Below are positions 17,431 to 26,637 of a stretch of 64,000 nucleotides of DNA, in pieces. A program made the translations under genes and the position numbers. This DNA comes from DATHWB01 sp040880725 (GTDB lineage Bacteria > Actinomycetota > Acidimicrobiia > Spongiisociales > ZC4RG35). The stretch lies in assembly GCA_040880725.1 (NCBI GenBank), contig JBBDHV010000020.1, positions 62,001-126,000 of the forward strand, read 5' to 3'. Every line of letters starts with the position of its first letter. Within the stretch, counting starts at the first letter, position 1. Under the pieces are notes generated by a model. The model saw only the letters and a list, made by a program, of their open reading frames with translations. It was not told the origin of the DNA and did no database searches.

Positions 17431-17771
17431 GAAAATCCTTATCCTATAAGCGTTTTCAAGCCTTCTAAAAGTCGCGAAACCGGACGCTAGGCCTTCCAGG
17501 ACGCGCATAGGGCGCGTTTTGATCGCGATTTGGCTGGCGCGACCACGTATGGGGCGTGCAGCACGGGCGAGTGAACGCTCGTCAATCCGTCGATCGTCAG
17601 TGCTTCGTCCGCACGCTCGGCTGTGGCCGCTGATCGTCGGAGGGCTGTGCCGCACCCCGTCCTAAAGCGATGTCGAGAACCTGCTCAACCGCCCATCGGT
17701 ATCGCGTTTGAACCTGGTGTGACTGTTTGATGGCATGTCACCGCCGGGAGCGATCGATAGCATCGAGGGCC
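17431..17771. other. Left end of the island, no gene supported
   Basis: The first 60 bases resemble the 60 bases after attR (shared core CCTTCT..AAGTCGCG), probably an integrase arm-site region. I see no gene in the remainder up to the nuclease pseudogene. A minus-strand open frame across it has no start context or recognisable content. Confidence 0.4.
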
Positions 17772-19250
17772 GTGCATACGCGAACGCCACACCGTGACGC
17801 GACCTTCAGCCATGCCTTCCAGATCTCTCGCGGCCGCGACGACACCTGGTTTGATCCAAAGCTGCACGTCGACACAGATCTCTTTGTTGATCCGTTCTTG
17901 CTGTTTGATGTCAAGACGGCTCCCTGGAACTCCGTGCACCAGCGACTCGTAGCCTTCTTCAACGAGGCTCTCGGTCAGGTTGCCGAGTCGGGAGGCAAAC
18001 GAACCTCTGTCGCTTGGCGGCGGGCCAGTGCGATGTTCAGCTTTCCGGAGCCTCCTCAGTTCTGCCTCGGATACGGTGCCAAGACGATCTTCGGCGCGGG
18101 CTCCGCGCGCGGACTCGGCGAATCCATGATGGCTAGGGCGGCGCAGGCTATCCAGGCTGGTGTTCGCAACATTGACGACTTTGGGGATAGCTCATGATCT
18201 TCGGCGAGCACTTCGGGTCGGATCGCATCAGCGACATGACATGCACATCGTGAAAGATCTCTTCGTGGGCTACACGACCGAAGTTGCACACCGGCACTCG
18301 CTTCCTGTGAGATCCTTCGTGTTGCCGCATGTTGGATTCGACTTCGACCTCCTACGGTGGACGAAGAAACGTGTGGAGCTACCCGCGAATCCTTGTTGGG
18401 CGCCAGATGTGCCAGTGCTTCTCACCCCGGCAGCGTTTCTGGCGGACCTTCCGAAAATGGATGACGCTGCGTTCTGGGATTGGGTCTACACAAGTGAGAA
18501 CGACCAACTGCGCTCCGACCTGGGGATCCTGATTTCCGAGCATCTCGACCGCGAGGAGATTCTCGCACGGGCTAAGCGTTCAGTGAGGCTCACGAGGAAG
18601 TACGGCATGCGCTCTGCGCAACGCTATCGCGAGGCGCCGCCCGCCCCCTATGACCTCGACGTCGACCCGGGATTCAAGCGCAAGGTCTTCGACGGTGCGC
18701 AAACGTTCGCGGATGATGCACGTTTCAAGGCACCCGCGGACTCGGCGGAGTTCACTGCGTTCGTTCGCCAGCTCATTGCAGACTTCAAGTGGTTTGTTGA
18801 AGAACGAGGCGGCAGCGCCAACTTCTGGGCGGGCGAACGCCCCTATTCAGAAAAGCAGGCACAGGTGTTGTTTCACTCGTCCGTAATGAACGCTTGTCGT
18901 GCCGCCGATGTCGACATATCGCCCGAAAGCAACGCCGGGAGAGGTCCCGTCGATTTCAAGTTCGCCGCTGGGTGGTCACGACGAGCTGTGGTCGAACTGA
19001 AGTTTGCGAAATCGTCAGCTTCTGGGACAACCTCGATAGGCAGACACCGACCTACATGAAAGCGGAAGGGCTGGCGTGTGGCTTCATCCTCGTCGTGCAG
19101 CATGACGACGAATCTTGCACGGAGGACTTCTTGAACCGGGTGGAGGAAGCTGTAACCCGGGTAGCCAGCGACACCGGCACCGGCTACGAAGCCATCTTTG
19201 TGGACGTTCGACGAAGGGCGAGCGCTTCGAAGCTTCGTAGTTCTAGTTGA
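17772..19250 (+). pseudogene. PD-(D/E)XK nuclease-like gene broken by several frameshifts
   Basis: Three reading frames together spell one roughly 490-residue protein. 17772-18190 contains HAFQISRGRDDTWFDPKLHV; a short middle piece, MIFGEHFGSDRISDM, lies in a second frame; from about 18240 a third frame continues with HIVKDLFVGYTTEVAHRHSL and on to GPVDFKFAAGWSRRAVVELK. After about 19015 the frame changes again to FWDNLDRQTPTYMKAEGL and FILVVQHDD. The D..ELK pattern near the end is a PD-(D/E)XK nuclease core. The family looks like a stand-alone defence or restriction-like nuclease. At least three indels make it a pseudogene, unless the read is faulty. Confidence 0.65.
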
Positions 19251-19314
19251 GCGGGCGCGCTGGAGATCGAATACGGTCGGGGCTCGCGAGGGGCACTGTT
19301 TGGCGACCGAACCG

Positions 19315-20220
19315 CTACCAGGCGAGCGTCGGGTTCCACTGCCACCGGTCGGGGTCCCAATCGGCACGCTCAACTTCCGTGGCAACCAACGGGTCCCAGA
19401 ACGCGCGCATGCCGGTTCCGGCCGCCGCCAACGTCGGCCACGGAATCTCGTACACCTCCACGAACTCGGTCCACGCCTTCTCCCAAGAGCCAGGAGGTTC
19501 TGGGATGTGGGGAGGCCAACTGGTCTTCCGCATAGCGAAGGTCTCCTGGCATACGTCGACGACGGCAGCCGCCGGCGGTACCGGAAGTCGCTCGGCTATC
19601 ACGAGCATGTCGTAGAGATCACGTGGTCGGCTCGAGCCGTTGCTGTAGGAACGAACGTAGGCGTGGAACTTCTCCGCGAGCTGCTGAGCCACGGGGATCG
19701 CCGGCACGACGGGAGCGGGGATGCCAGCGAAGCCCAAGAGATCTCTGAGTTGGATCTCGTCGGTTGGGCGTTGGTCGGTCGGTACCAGGTTGACGTCGAG
19801 GTTGATCCTCTCGAACTCTCGACCCGCCAGAACCACCCTGATCGGGAAGCGGAGAGCGCCCTCTGCGCCTTCCCCTTCGAGCGGACGTGGAGCGCCGATC
19901 TCGAAGGAGAACCCGTCGGCGATGTCGAGGGCAGCTGAGCGATCCAAGGTTTGCTCCAGCTCTTCGATGGTTGACCGCCAGTTAGCGTCGGCGTCGGAAG
20001 TTGCCCGAGCCCGGTCATCCAGACGGGCGAGGAGGGCGAGACCGCCTTTCAGCGCCCAAGTACCACGAGGAGCCGACTCCAGAATCCGATTGAGGAGCCG
20101 ATGATGAGCAACTTCCTTGCGGAGGCGGTCGAGCGGTCGGCCAGTTTCTCTGGCCTGATCCCGCAGGCGTTGTTCCAGCGAGGTGCGGAACGCGTCATCG
20201 GTGGCGTATCTGTCGGTCAT
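19315..20220 (-). CDS. Type IV toxin, AbiEii/AbiGii nucleotidyltransferase
   Basis: The 301-residue protein carries the AbiEii core WALKGGLALLARLDDRARAT followed by SDADANW (the metal-binding Asp-x-Asp) and later VAQQLAEKFHAYV and SRPRDLYDMLVI, as in DUF1814-type nucleotidyltransferases. Such toxins block growth, and some members modify tRNA 3' ends. Its start overlaps the stop of the AbiEi gene by four bases (ATGA), the usual order antitoxin then toxin. Length is normal and the frame is intact, so it is probably functional. Confidence 0.85.
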   Translation of the reverse strand: MTDRYATDDAFRTSLEQRLRDQARETGRPLDRLRKEVAHHRLLNRILESAPRGTWALKGGLALLARLDDRARATSDADANWRSTIEELEQTLDRSAALDIADGFSFEIGAPRPLEGEGAEGALRFPIRVVLAGREFERINLDVNLVPTDQRPTDEIQLRDLLGFAGIPAPVVPAIPVAQQLAEKFHAYVRSYSNGSSRPRDLYDMLVIAERLPVPPAAAVVDVCQETFAMRKTSWPPHIPEPPGSWEKAWTEFVEVYEIPWPTLAAAGTGMRAFWDPLVATEVERADWDPDRWQWNPTLAW

Positions 20221-20783
20221 CCAGAAGGCATTCGTGCCAGTACTTCGGCGAGTTGGGGCCGCTCCTGGCTTGCGTCTCGGAATTGGCTAGCCCGTATGAG
20301 TCCGCGCTCGATGGCCTCTGTTGCCGCTGCCACTGCAACCGACTGGTCCGAGGCCACGTCGGTGATGGTGCGCAGTGGACTCGTGACGGGAATCCCGTCG
20401 CGACGGGTGGTGTCTCTCTTGTCGAGCCGAGCCTGGTGAACGATCACCCCGCGGCGATTTCCCCGGAAACGCCGATCCACCGTGATGTGAATTACCGGTG
20501 GCATCGCGTCGGCAAGGTCATAGATGACAAGAGCGGTGGCATGCGAAGCAACCGCGCCTTTACCAACCCAGAGAATCGCGACCATGACGTCTTCGAAGCG
20601 TTGGCTGGGATAGTTACGCATCCGGTAGATTCCGCGGTCTACTCGCTCGAGGTTCCCGGAACGAACGTGATGGGTCAGGTATCGACGGTCGACGCCAACT
20701 TCCTCGGCCTGGCCAGCGGTGAAGTGGCCGACCTGAGCGTCGGCGAGGGTGTAAAGACGATCAAGGACCCAAAGCTGTGGCAT
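20217..20783 (-). CDS. Type IV antitoxin and repressor AbiEi
   Basis: The 188-residue protein has an N-terminal winged helix (FTAGQAEEVGVDRRYLTHHV, then LERVDRGIYRMRNYP) and the AbiEi C-terminal domain with AILWVGKGAVASHATALVI and ITDVASDQSVAVAAATEAIE. AbiEi proteins repress their own promoter by binding inverted repeats and counter the toxin indirectly. ATG 20783 is preferred; an ATG at 20792 would place the start inside the operator palindrome. Confidence 0.85.
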   Translation of the reverse strand: MPQLWVLDRLYTLADAQVGHFTAGQAEEVGVDRRYLTHHVRSGNLERVDRGIYRMRNYPSQRFEDVMVAILWVGKGAVASHATALVIYDLADAMPPVIHITVDRRFRGNRRGVIVHQARLDKRDTTRRDGIPVTSPLRTITDVASDQSVAVAAATEAIERGLIRASQFRDASQERPQLAEVLARMPSG

Positions 20784-20818
20784 GAATGTCATAGTAACTA
20801 TGACATTCGCGTCATGCC
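20779..20818. promoter_or_regulatory. AbiE operator: 25-bp palindrome with outer arms
   Basis: GAATGTCATAGT (20784-20795) and ACTATGACATTC (20797-20808) form a perfect 12-bp inverted repeat around one base. Outer arms GGCATGA (20779-20785) and TCATGCC (20812-20818) add a second layer. It sits immediately upstream of, and touching, the antitoxin start, where AbiEi would bind for autorepression. Confidence 0.8.
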
Positions 20819-21897
20819 AGTGTTCCGGATCCCATGATTCGTGGACAACGATCGCACGGATCCAACCGACCGAGCTGCCGGATCGGCCGTATCGGTCAAC
20901 CCATGGATCTGACTTTCCAGGCGTTCGGCCGCGGCTTCGTCTGTCCCTTCATAGAGGTGGCCGTACACATCGAGAACAGTACGGACGGACGTATGACCGA
21001 GGCGGTCGGCGATCACCTCGCCCTGGGCGATGAGGAGCGCCACCTGTGAGCGACGGAGTGTGTGAGTACCCAAGCCGCTATCAAGGTCTGCGGCGTCCAG
21101 GGCGGGCTTCCAGATGCGGCGGATCCATGCTGTCCGGCGGATCGGTCCACCCTCTGGTGCCGGGAACATCCACGACTCTGGGGTTGGACTATCGAGATGA
21201 GCGACGTGCTCAACGAGCTGCTCGGTGATCGACCGGGGGAGTGCCACCGTTCGGATGCTCTTCGCTGTCTTGGGTGGACCGACGATGATTTCGTCGCGTA
21301 CGTCAGAATGCGGAGCCCCCCGAACGCACCGACAAGGACGAGCGCCCGGTACCGGGGATCGATTGCGTCGGCGAGACGCATCACCTGTTCGATCGTGAGC
21401 GCAGTCGGCTCTTTCCGTTCAATCTTCGGGAGCCGGACGTCTCGGGCGGGGGAGAGGGCAATCAAGCGATCCCGCACGGCCAACCGGAACACGCCTGACG
21501 CGATCTGCCACGCCTTCTGAACCGTGGCCGGCTCCTTTCCGTCCGCTCCGAGGTCGGCAACCCACGCATCGAGGTCGGACGGCTGGACGCTTCCGATCGG
21601 CTTGTCGCCGAGGTGGGGGAGCACCAGGGAGTTGAGATACGACTGATCACGCGCCCGGGTCGATGCCCGGAGGGCTGCTCGCCCCGCCATCCATCGGTCT
21701 GCCACCGACTTGAACAGCACCCGGCCCGCTCGGGGGTCGACCCACTCACCTCGGTCGAGCTTGACCAGCTCGTTGTTCAGCCAGCGCTGGGCATCGATCC
21801 GGCGATCGAAGGTCCGCGAACGCCACCGGCGATCTGGGCCCTGATACCGCGCTCGGTACCTTCCGTTCTCACGTCGGTCGATCGTTGTCCGAGCCAT
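20798..21897 (-). pseudogene. Tyrosine integrase of the island, frameshifted and internally deleted
   Basis: The N-terminal part (MARTTIDRRENGRYRARYQG, arm-binding; then TRARDQSYLNSLVLPHLG, core-binding) runs to the first catalytic Arg region LVGAFGGLR near 21310. After a frame change and the apparent loss of about 20-30 residues, a second frame continues with RDEIIVGPPKTAKSIRTVAL to the C-terminal box HTLRRSQVALL and DRLGHTSVRTVLDVYGHLY (active-site Tyr). The usual HxLRH reads HTLRR, and residues before DRLGH seem lost. The gene lies next to the AbiE operator and far from both att sites. Confidence 0.8.
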
Positions 21898-21946
21898 GAC
21901 ACCTCCTTCGCGCCGTCGTCATCGACTCCGGCCGACACTACGCGGC

Positions 21947-22255
21947 TGCACCGACACGGATCCCGACGCCGGCGACGGCACCTACCCCCTCGGAGATCTC
22001 TCCGTGAAGGTCGGACACGGAGAGGCCCGGTTGAGTGATGGCACCCTGGCAGGGAGTGTCCTCACCATGGACCGAGCGGTGCGGAATCTGATCGACCTTG
22101 ATGTCTCGGAGATCGAGGCTCTCCGCAGTGCATCGCGTGTTCCCGCTCGTCTGATGGGTCGCCCAGAACTCGGCCATCTCGCGCCAAACAACATCGCCGA
22201 CATCGTCGTCCTGGACGACCGATTCCAGGTGAAGAGGACGATCGTGGAAGGCAAG
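21947..22255 (+). pseudogene. nagA: N-acetylglucosamine-6-phosphate deacetylase, C-terminal fragment
   Basis: About 100 codons match the end of NagA: DGTYPLGDLSVKVG, then DGTLAGSVLTMDRAVRNLID, SEIEALRSASRVPARLMG, and HLAPNNIADIVVLDD ending VKRTIVEGK. The metal-binding N-terminal two thirds is missing. It overlaps antisense the presumed end of the nucleotidyltransferase remnant, so two genes have collided here. It is a metabolic gene piece inside a defence island. Confidence 0.75.
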
Positions 22256-22339
22256 AAATCTTCGCTCGCTGACCTCGATCTGGTTCGTGGCGGAGTCTCG
22301 ACATGTCAGGTTCGCTGCCGATCCCGAACCGCGGGTCAA

Positions 22340-22687
22340 CCCATCCGCTTTCCGGCACGAAGACCCGGTCGACGGGCGATCCGGCTCGGTGAGCGTGAAC
22401 CCTGCCGCGGTCATCAACTCGGCAAGCAAGGGGGTGTCGGCGAGTGTGGTCGGATCGATCGCGAGGTCGGCGTCTGTCGTGTGGCTGGCCGAGAACGAAA
22501 GTGCGATCTCGTCGGTCCGGAGGTAGACGGCCTGAGCACCGACGAGCACCAGCGATGCGCGGTGTTCCGCGAGGGCGTCGAGCGCGTCGAGCAGCACCCG
22601 CCGAGCCTCGACCATCAACGGGGGCGGTCCCGTCATGAACGGGCTTCCGAGGTCGTCCGCCACTCGCTTTCGTTCTCGATCATCCAT
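22340..22687 (-). pseudogene. Nucleotidyltransferase-like gene, truncated
   Basis: The first 105 codons read as a nucleotidyltransferase fold protein: ARRVLLDALDALAEH, SLVLVGAQAVYLRT, TTDADLAIDP, and LLAELMTAAGFTLTEPDRP. After that the frame becomes senseless and runs into the antisense nagA remnant. It follows an AbiEi-like gene (22633-23353) with which it overlaps, so it is the toxin-side partner of a second, dead AbiE-like pair. Confidence 0.65.
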
Positions 22688-23353
22688 TCGAGCACTGCTT
22701 CGCCTTCCTGGGGCATACGTCCAGTCCCGCCGAGGCAGTCGAGGACGATCTGACTCAGACCCACCCAGCGGACACCGTCTTCGACTGAAGATCGGTCGAA
22801 GACGCCTTGATCGGCGGGGCGAATGAGATGGACATCGGCCCCTTGGTCAGCGGGCAGCAGGTTCAGAGCATCGACGAGTGCACCGGGTTGAGGGGCGTAC
22901 ACAGCGAGTCCGACCGGGGCGGTGACCGCTCTGATACGGGCAGCAGCAAATGAGCCGGTGATCGCATACTTCTGATCATCGATGTTGGAGAGGGTCTCGA
23001 GTGTGCGCTGGACACCGCTACGGGCGATATGGGTCTTGGTGCGCCCCTTGTCGAAGAGAGCGACGGCGTTTCCGCGGCGCCTGAGCATCGCGGGCCAGTC
23101 CACCTCTTCCACCGTCCCACGGTTGTCGCGTCGCAGCAGGGCCCGAGATTCCTCGGTCGGGGCGTCGTCGGGGTGTTGGCTCACGTTGAGCGCCCTCTGT
23201 CCTGATCGAAAGGCCTGGGTAGTCGATGGCGATCCGGGCGTTCCCTGTGAGGTCGAGATAGTTGATGCTCGCCTCTTCCAGGATTGTTCGACTGCGAGGA
23301 CTGAGGTATGGGCTGACAACGAGGATCGGGTGCCGGCGTCTCGCCGCATCCTC
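22633..23353 (-). pseudogene. Second AbiEi-like antitoxin gene, frameshifted
   Basis: In one frame, at about 23200-23350, the minus strand reads HPILVVSPYLSPRSRTILEE and ASINYLDLTGNARIAIDYPG. In another frame, from about 23170, it continues with DNRGTVEEVDWPAMLRRRG and QKYAITGSFAAARIRAVTAP to LSQIVLDCLGGTGRMPQEGE. Both are parts of one actinobacterial AbiEi-type antitoxin or regulator family. A frameshift near 23180 and a loss of the middle (winged-helix region) break it. Confidence 0.65.
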
Positions 23354-23503
23354 TGTGCGAGCGGGTTGTTGTAGGCCTCGTCCAACTCGGCGGGAGTGGT
23401 CTGCGTAGGTGGATCGTGCCGCCCCTGGCCGGGCAATGAGTCGAGACCGGGTTGGCGATCTAAACGGTGAGACCGATACCGGTGTCAGCGTCCGATGGGA
23501 ACC

Positions 23504-23525
23504 GTGTCACACCCAGATGTGATAC
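23504..23525. promoter_or_regulatory. Inverted repeat upstream of the restriction-modification genes
   Basis: GTGTCACA (23504-23511) and TGTGATAC (23518-23525) are complementary at seven of eight positions around a 6-base spacer, and end eight bases before the preferred methyltransferase ATG at 23533. A site this close to the start could serve for autoregulation of the pair. Confidence 0.45.
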
Positions 23526-23532
23526 TCGACCA

Positions 23533-24471
23533 ATGGTGATGAAGCCAGTACCACTCCCACTTCCTGGCTTGCTGCCAGAGACTGGCGAGCCGATCGTTTA
23601 CCCTCCGACAGAGATGGCGGAACTTCCAAGCTCGATCAAGTCCTACGCGAGCTTCACCACTGAACTCGGATCGCTCGTGATCGACGACTGTCTCAACGTA
23701 CTGACCGAGGTGCCAGACGACACCTTCGATCTGGTGATCACGTCCCCGCCGTATGACGGGCAGCCCCGATACGGAAACGGCGAGCGCTACGAGCGTGAGT
23801 GGTATGAGGACACGTTCCTGAAGGTCTCGGGCGAGATCCTCAGGACGTTGAAGCCGCACGGGAGCTTCGTTCTCAATTACCGCTCGAAACGTCGCGATGG
23901 CCAGCGCGGCACTCTCCAGTACGAGTTGGTCATGTGGCTCAAAGACCAGGGGTTCCTCTTCGCCGAGGACTTCGTGTGGGGCAAGCCTTCTCCGCCTCCT
24001 GGGAAGTGGAAGCGACATCTCAAGGATGCTGTCGAGTACTGCTACCAGTTCGCGAAGTCGGACGAGTGGCAGTTCTTTCCCGAGCAGTGCTTGACTCCGG
24101 CTCGGTGGGATCGGAAGGATCTTGAGCGGCGCAAGAAGCTCGAGCACAACTACGAGCGTGTGAACGAGCCCTCGGGTCAAGGCCGGAAGCGGGTACAGGC
24201 TGGACCCGACATGGTTCGCCCGTCGACACTGTTGTACATGGAGCCGGAGTTTCTGCCGAACCCCACAGAGCACCCTGCGAGATTTCCGGTGGGTCTTCCG
24301 GAGTTCTTCATCAACCTTCTCACAGAGGAAGGCCAGTTGGTCTTCGACCCGTTCGGAGGCACCTGTACCACCGCGGTGGCCGCCGAGAAGCTCGAACGAC
24401 GGTGGCTGGTGACGGAACTCGATGATCGTTACACCAAGGTTCTGCCCGATCGAATTCAAGCCGGGAGATAG
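23533..24471 (+). CDS. DNA methyltransferase (N4/N6, class beta), restriction-modification
   Basis: The 312-residue protein has motif IV SPPY (FDLVITSPPYDG) early and motif I, FDPFGGTCTTAVAAEKL, near the C-terminus, the permuted order of beta-class amino-methyltransferases (PF01555). TSPPY favours N4-cytosine or N6-adenine methylation; which one cannot be read from sequence. The start could be ATG 23533 or an in-frame ATG at 23467, but the latter would cover the inverted repeat. The restriction enzyme gene follows after eight bases. The frame is intact. Confidence 0.87.
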   Translation: MVMKPVPLPLPGLLPETGEPIVYPPTEMAELPSSIKSYASFTTELGSLVIDDCLNVLTEVPDDTFDLVITSPPYDGQPRYGNGERYEREWYEDTFLKVSGEILRTLKPHGSFVLNYRSKRRDGQRGTLQYELVMWLKDQGFLFAEDFVWGKPSPPPGKWKRHLKDAVEYCYQFAKSDEWQFFPEQCLTPARWDRKDLERRKKLEHNYERVNEPSGQGRKRVQAGPDMVRPSTLLYMEPEFLPNPTEHPARFPVGLPEFFINLLTEEGQLVFDPFGGTCTTAVAAEKLERRWLVTELDDRYTKVLPDRIQAGR

Positions 24472-24479
24472 CCCAACCG

Positions 24480-25568
24480 GTGAGCGTTGAAGACACCGTT
24501 AACCGGATCGCCCAGGCACCGTCATGGGACGAGCGTGTCGCCCGGATCCGTCAGATCCCGCAACGCCATGGCACCGACGAACACTCTGCGGTCTACGCGC
24601 AGGTAGCCCAGCGCGTATATGTGCCGCACCTCTCGCCCGACTTCGCCTACATCCATGGAGCGGACTTCTACGACGCGCCGGATTTTGACGACGCCTATGA
24701 ACGGGCGATGACCGGAACGCAGGGCTTCACGAATGTCGACCAGGGAACCATTGCTTGGGTCCTGGAACGCGAGCCGACCTCACTCCTCGTGTTCCGGACG
24801 ATTCTTGGACTTACCAGAGGTGAGTTCGCCGCCTCTACAGGAATCGTCTCCAAGGCACTCGATCGAAAAGGTGTGTCCGCGTCGAAGGTCGACAGTATGG
24901 AGCGGTTGGGATCGGAAGCGACGCCGGAACAGGCGGCGATACTCGCCACCACCATCGACCAGATCATGTCTGGGTCGTTGTTTGGTGAGCCGGAGGGTGA
25001 ACTTCGGAGCAAGCAACAGAAACCCGACACCGAGCACGGTTGGGCGACGGTGAGAGCGTTTGCCGCCGGTGGCGTCCCCTACAGCATCCTCCTGCATCAA
25101 AGGCACTACGGCGGTGCATTCAGGCAACTCCTCGACGCGACCTCGGAGAAGCGGGGAAACCTGATCGAGGACGCAGTTGAGCAGCTCTTCAGATCTCACG
25201 GGATCCAGCACATTCGCACCGGTGCACACAACCAAGGTGAGATAGAGGCGCGGTTCGAGGTCGCAGTGAGGCCGGCGCCGGACTTCGTTGTGTTCGACGA
25301 CTCCGAAACGTTGCGCGGGATGTTGGAGTGCAAGGGTGCGAACGACGGTGGCACGGCGCGTGACAAAGCGCTCAGGTTCGCACGACTTCGAGAGGAGTCT
25401 CTACGGCTCGGCGGGATTCCGCTCCTGGCCATGCTGAGCGGTCTCGGCTGGGAGCGGGTGAACGACACGCTTGGTCCGGTTGTGCGCGACTGTGACGGGC
25501 GGGTATTCACACTCGCCAACCTTTCCGAGATGCTGACCGTCCAGCCCTTCCCCTCGCTGACATCATGA
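24480..25568 (+). CDS. Restriction endonuclease of the island R-M pair (PD-(D/E)XK)
   Basis: The 362-residue protein has a C-terminal nuclease core: RGNLIEDAVEQLFRSHG, then PAPDFVVFDD and GMLECKGANDGGTARDKALR (PD...ECK), with a following LAMLSGLGWERVND. The N-terminal half is helical with FRTILGLTRGEFAASTGIVS, which resembles a helix-turn-helix. The position right after the methyltransferase indicates the cognate nuclease of a type II-like system. GTG 24480 is the start. The recognition site cannot be predicted. Confidence 0.78.
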   Translation: MSVEDTVNRIAQAPSWDERVARIRQIPQRHGTDEHSAVYAQVAQRVYVPHLSPDFAYIHGADFYDAPDFDDAYERAMTGTQGFTNVDQGTIAWVLEREPTSLLVFRTILGLTRGEFAASTGIVSKALDRKGVSASKVDSMERLGSEATPEQAAILATTIDQIMSGSLFGEPEGELRSKQQKPDTEHGWATVRAFAAGGVPYSILLHQRHYGGAFRQLLDATSEKRGNLIEDAVEQLFRSHGIQHIRTGAHNQGEIEARFEVAVRPAPDFVVFDDSETLRGMLECKGANDGGTARDKALRFARLREESLRLGGIPLLAMLSGLGWERVNDTLGPVVRDCDGRVFTLANLSEMLTVQPFPSLTS

Positions 25569-26001
25569 TCGAGGGCAGTCCGGTGAAGGGCTCCGCCACA
25601 GCGGTCGCATCGGAGAAAGCGACACTGAGGGGCCGAGGATTCAGACCGAGGCGCGGTAGTGGCCGATAACGCATTAGCCACGAATGACGCGCGCCTCGGT
25701 TGGCTCATCGACGGGGACCCTTCGACTCCCGACGTCGCCGCGATGCTCCAGAACACGTCGAACTTGTCGGTTGGCACGGGGCGGATTGTCCCGAACTTTG
25801 CCGTGATGGGCGGGCGAAACCTGAAGTACGAGCAAATCCATGGTCTGCGATCGGAGATCCCGGGCCTAGCCCTCTGGACTGGGATCAAGAGCGTCACGAC
25901 GGACCACGTAACCGATAACGACGCTCGGGTCCAGCGCGTGAACGTGAAGCTCGATTCGCCACCATCCGTCGGACTTTCACGCGCCATGAATCTCACGCTG
26001 T
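25569..26001. other. Right end of the island, no firm gene
   Basis: An open frame from 25659 runs rightwards across attR. Its first 110 codons (e.g. NTSNLSVGTGRIVPNFAVMG) could be a small degraded protein, but I recognise no family and the frame has no ribosome site. The minus strand is also open but has shadow-like composition. I do not call a gene. Confidence 0.35.
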
Positions 26002-26025
26002 TTCGATCTCTGCAGCGCCCACTCA
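26002..26025 (+). repeat. attR: copy of the tRNA-Val 3' end
   Basis: TTCGATC.CTGCAGCGCCCACTCA repeats 17407-17430 with one mismatch. It lacks the rest of a tRNA, as expected for the far end of an island that regenerated the tRNA at the other side. Confidence 0.85.
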
Positions 26026-26082
26026 AAAAAACGCTATGTCATAAGGTGTTCGGTCCTTCTGGAAGTCGCGGAACACCGAGCG

Positions 26083-26607
26083 ATAATTCGTCAGGGATAT
26101 TGGGTCACCGAGACCGGCCCGGGTGCCGATGGGGGCGTCGACCTGATCCTCGATGGCAAGGAGGGTCGAATCCTCGTCCAGGCGAAGCAGTGGAAAGCGA
26201 ACAAGGTGGGTGTTCCCAAGGTGCGGGAGCTGCTCGGTGTGTACACAGCACAGCGGGCGTCGGGAGCGATCCTCGTGACGAGCGGACGCGCAACCGACGA
26301 GGCCCGTCGGTTCGCGCTGGCGAATGGCATTTCGGTCGTCGAGGGTGAGGAACTCGAGCGGATGATCCGCCAACTCCAGCAGCACCCATCGGTCGAGAGT
26401 TCTCGTGCTCAGCAGGCGGAGACGACCCGGATCCGCACCTGGTCCCCCCGACTGGTGACGCGTGGACAGCCAGCCGCACGTCTCGCGCCGACGGGCCGTG
26501 GCTGCTCCACGCATCGAGATTCGGTACGCGCGGTCACCACTGACGGTCGAGTGCGGTGGCATCGCCTGCCGGGAGGGGTCCCCCGCGGAGCGGTTGTCCT
26601 TCGATAG
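26083..26607 (+). pseudogene. Mrr-like restriction endonuclease, N-terminally truncated
   Basis: The frame reads IIRQGYWVTETGPGADGGVD followed by RILVQAKQWKANKVGVPKVR and ASGAILVTSGRATDEARRFA to VVEGEELERMIRQL. This is the Mrr catalytic domain (PF04471), with the active-site Asp in GGVDL and Gln-x-Lys in VQAKQW. Nothing corresponding to a start or N-terminal domain is found; the frame emerges 58 bases after attR. Sequence beyond about 26390 does not resemble the family. It is probably a leftover of a second tandem element. Confidence 0.7.
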
Positions 26608-26637
26608 CCCGCTCTTCGTTGTCGCGGACGCGGGGCT

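Larger units (their letters stand above)
17431..26025. mobile_element. Integrated genomic island (8.6 kb) in tRNA-Val with defence genes
   Basis: The segment between attL and attR has a tyrosine integrase (now broken), an AbiEi/AbiEii pair, a second decayed AbiE-like pair, a methyltransferase/restriction-endonuclease pair, a frameshifted PD-(D/E)XK nuclease gene and a nagA fragment. No structural phage, conjugation or replication genes are visible. With the integrase broken, the island should be fixed unless helped in trans. The base composition of its genes is somewhat less extreme than that of the flanking genes. Confidence 0.8.

Noticed and set aside
17428..17655. Minus-strand open frame at the island's left end
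   Set aside because: Low-complexity Arg-rich translation, no start context; treated as non-coding end of the element.
25659..26348. An open frame crossing attR
   Set aside because: It spans an att junction, lacks a ribosome site, and its second half overlaps the Mrr fragment in a different frame.
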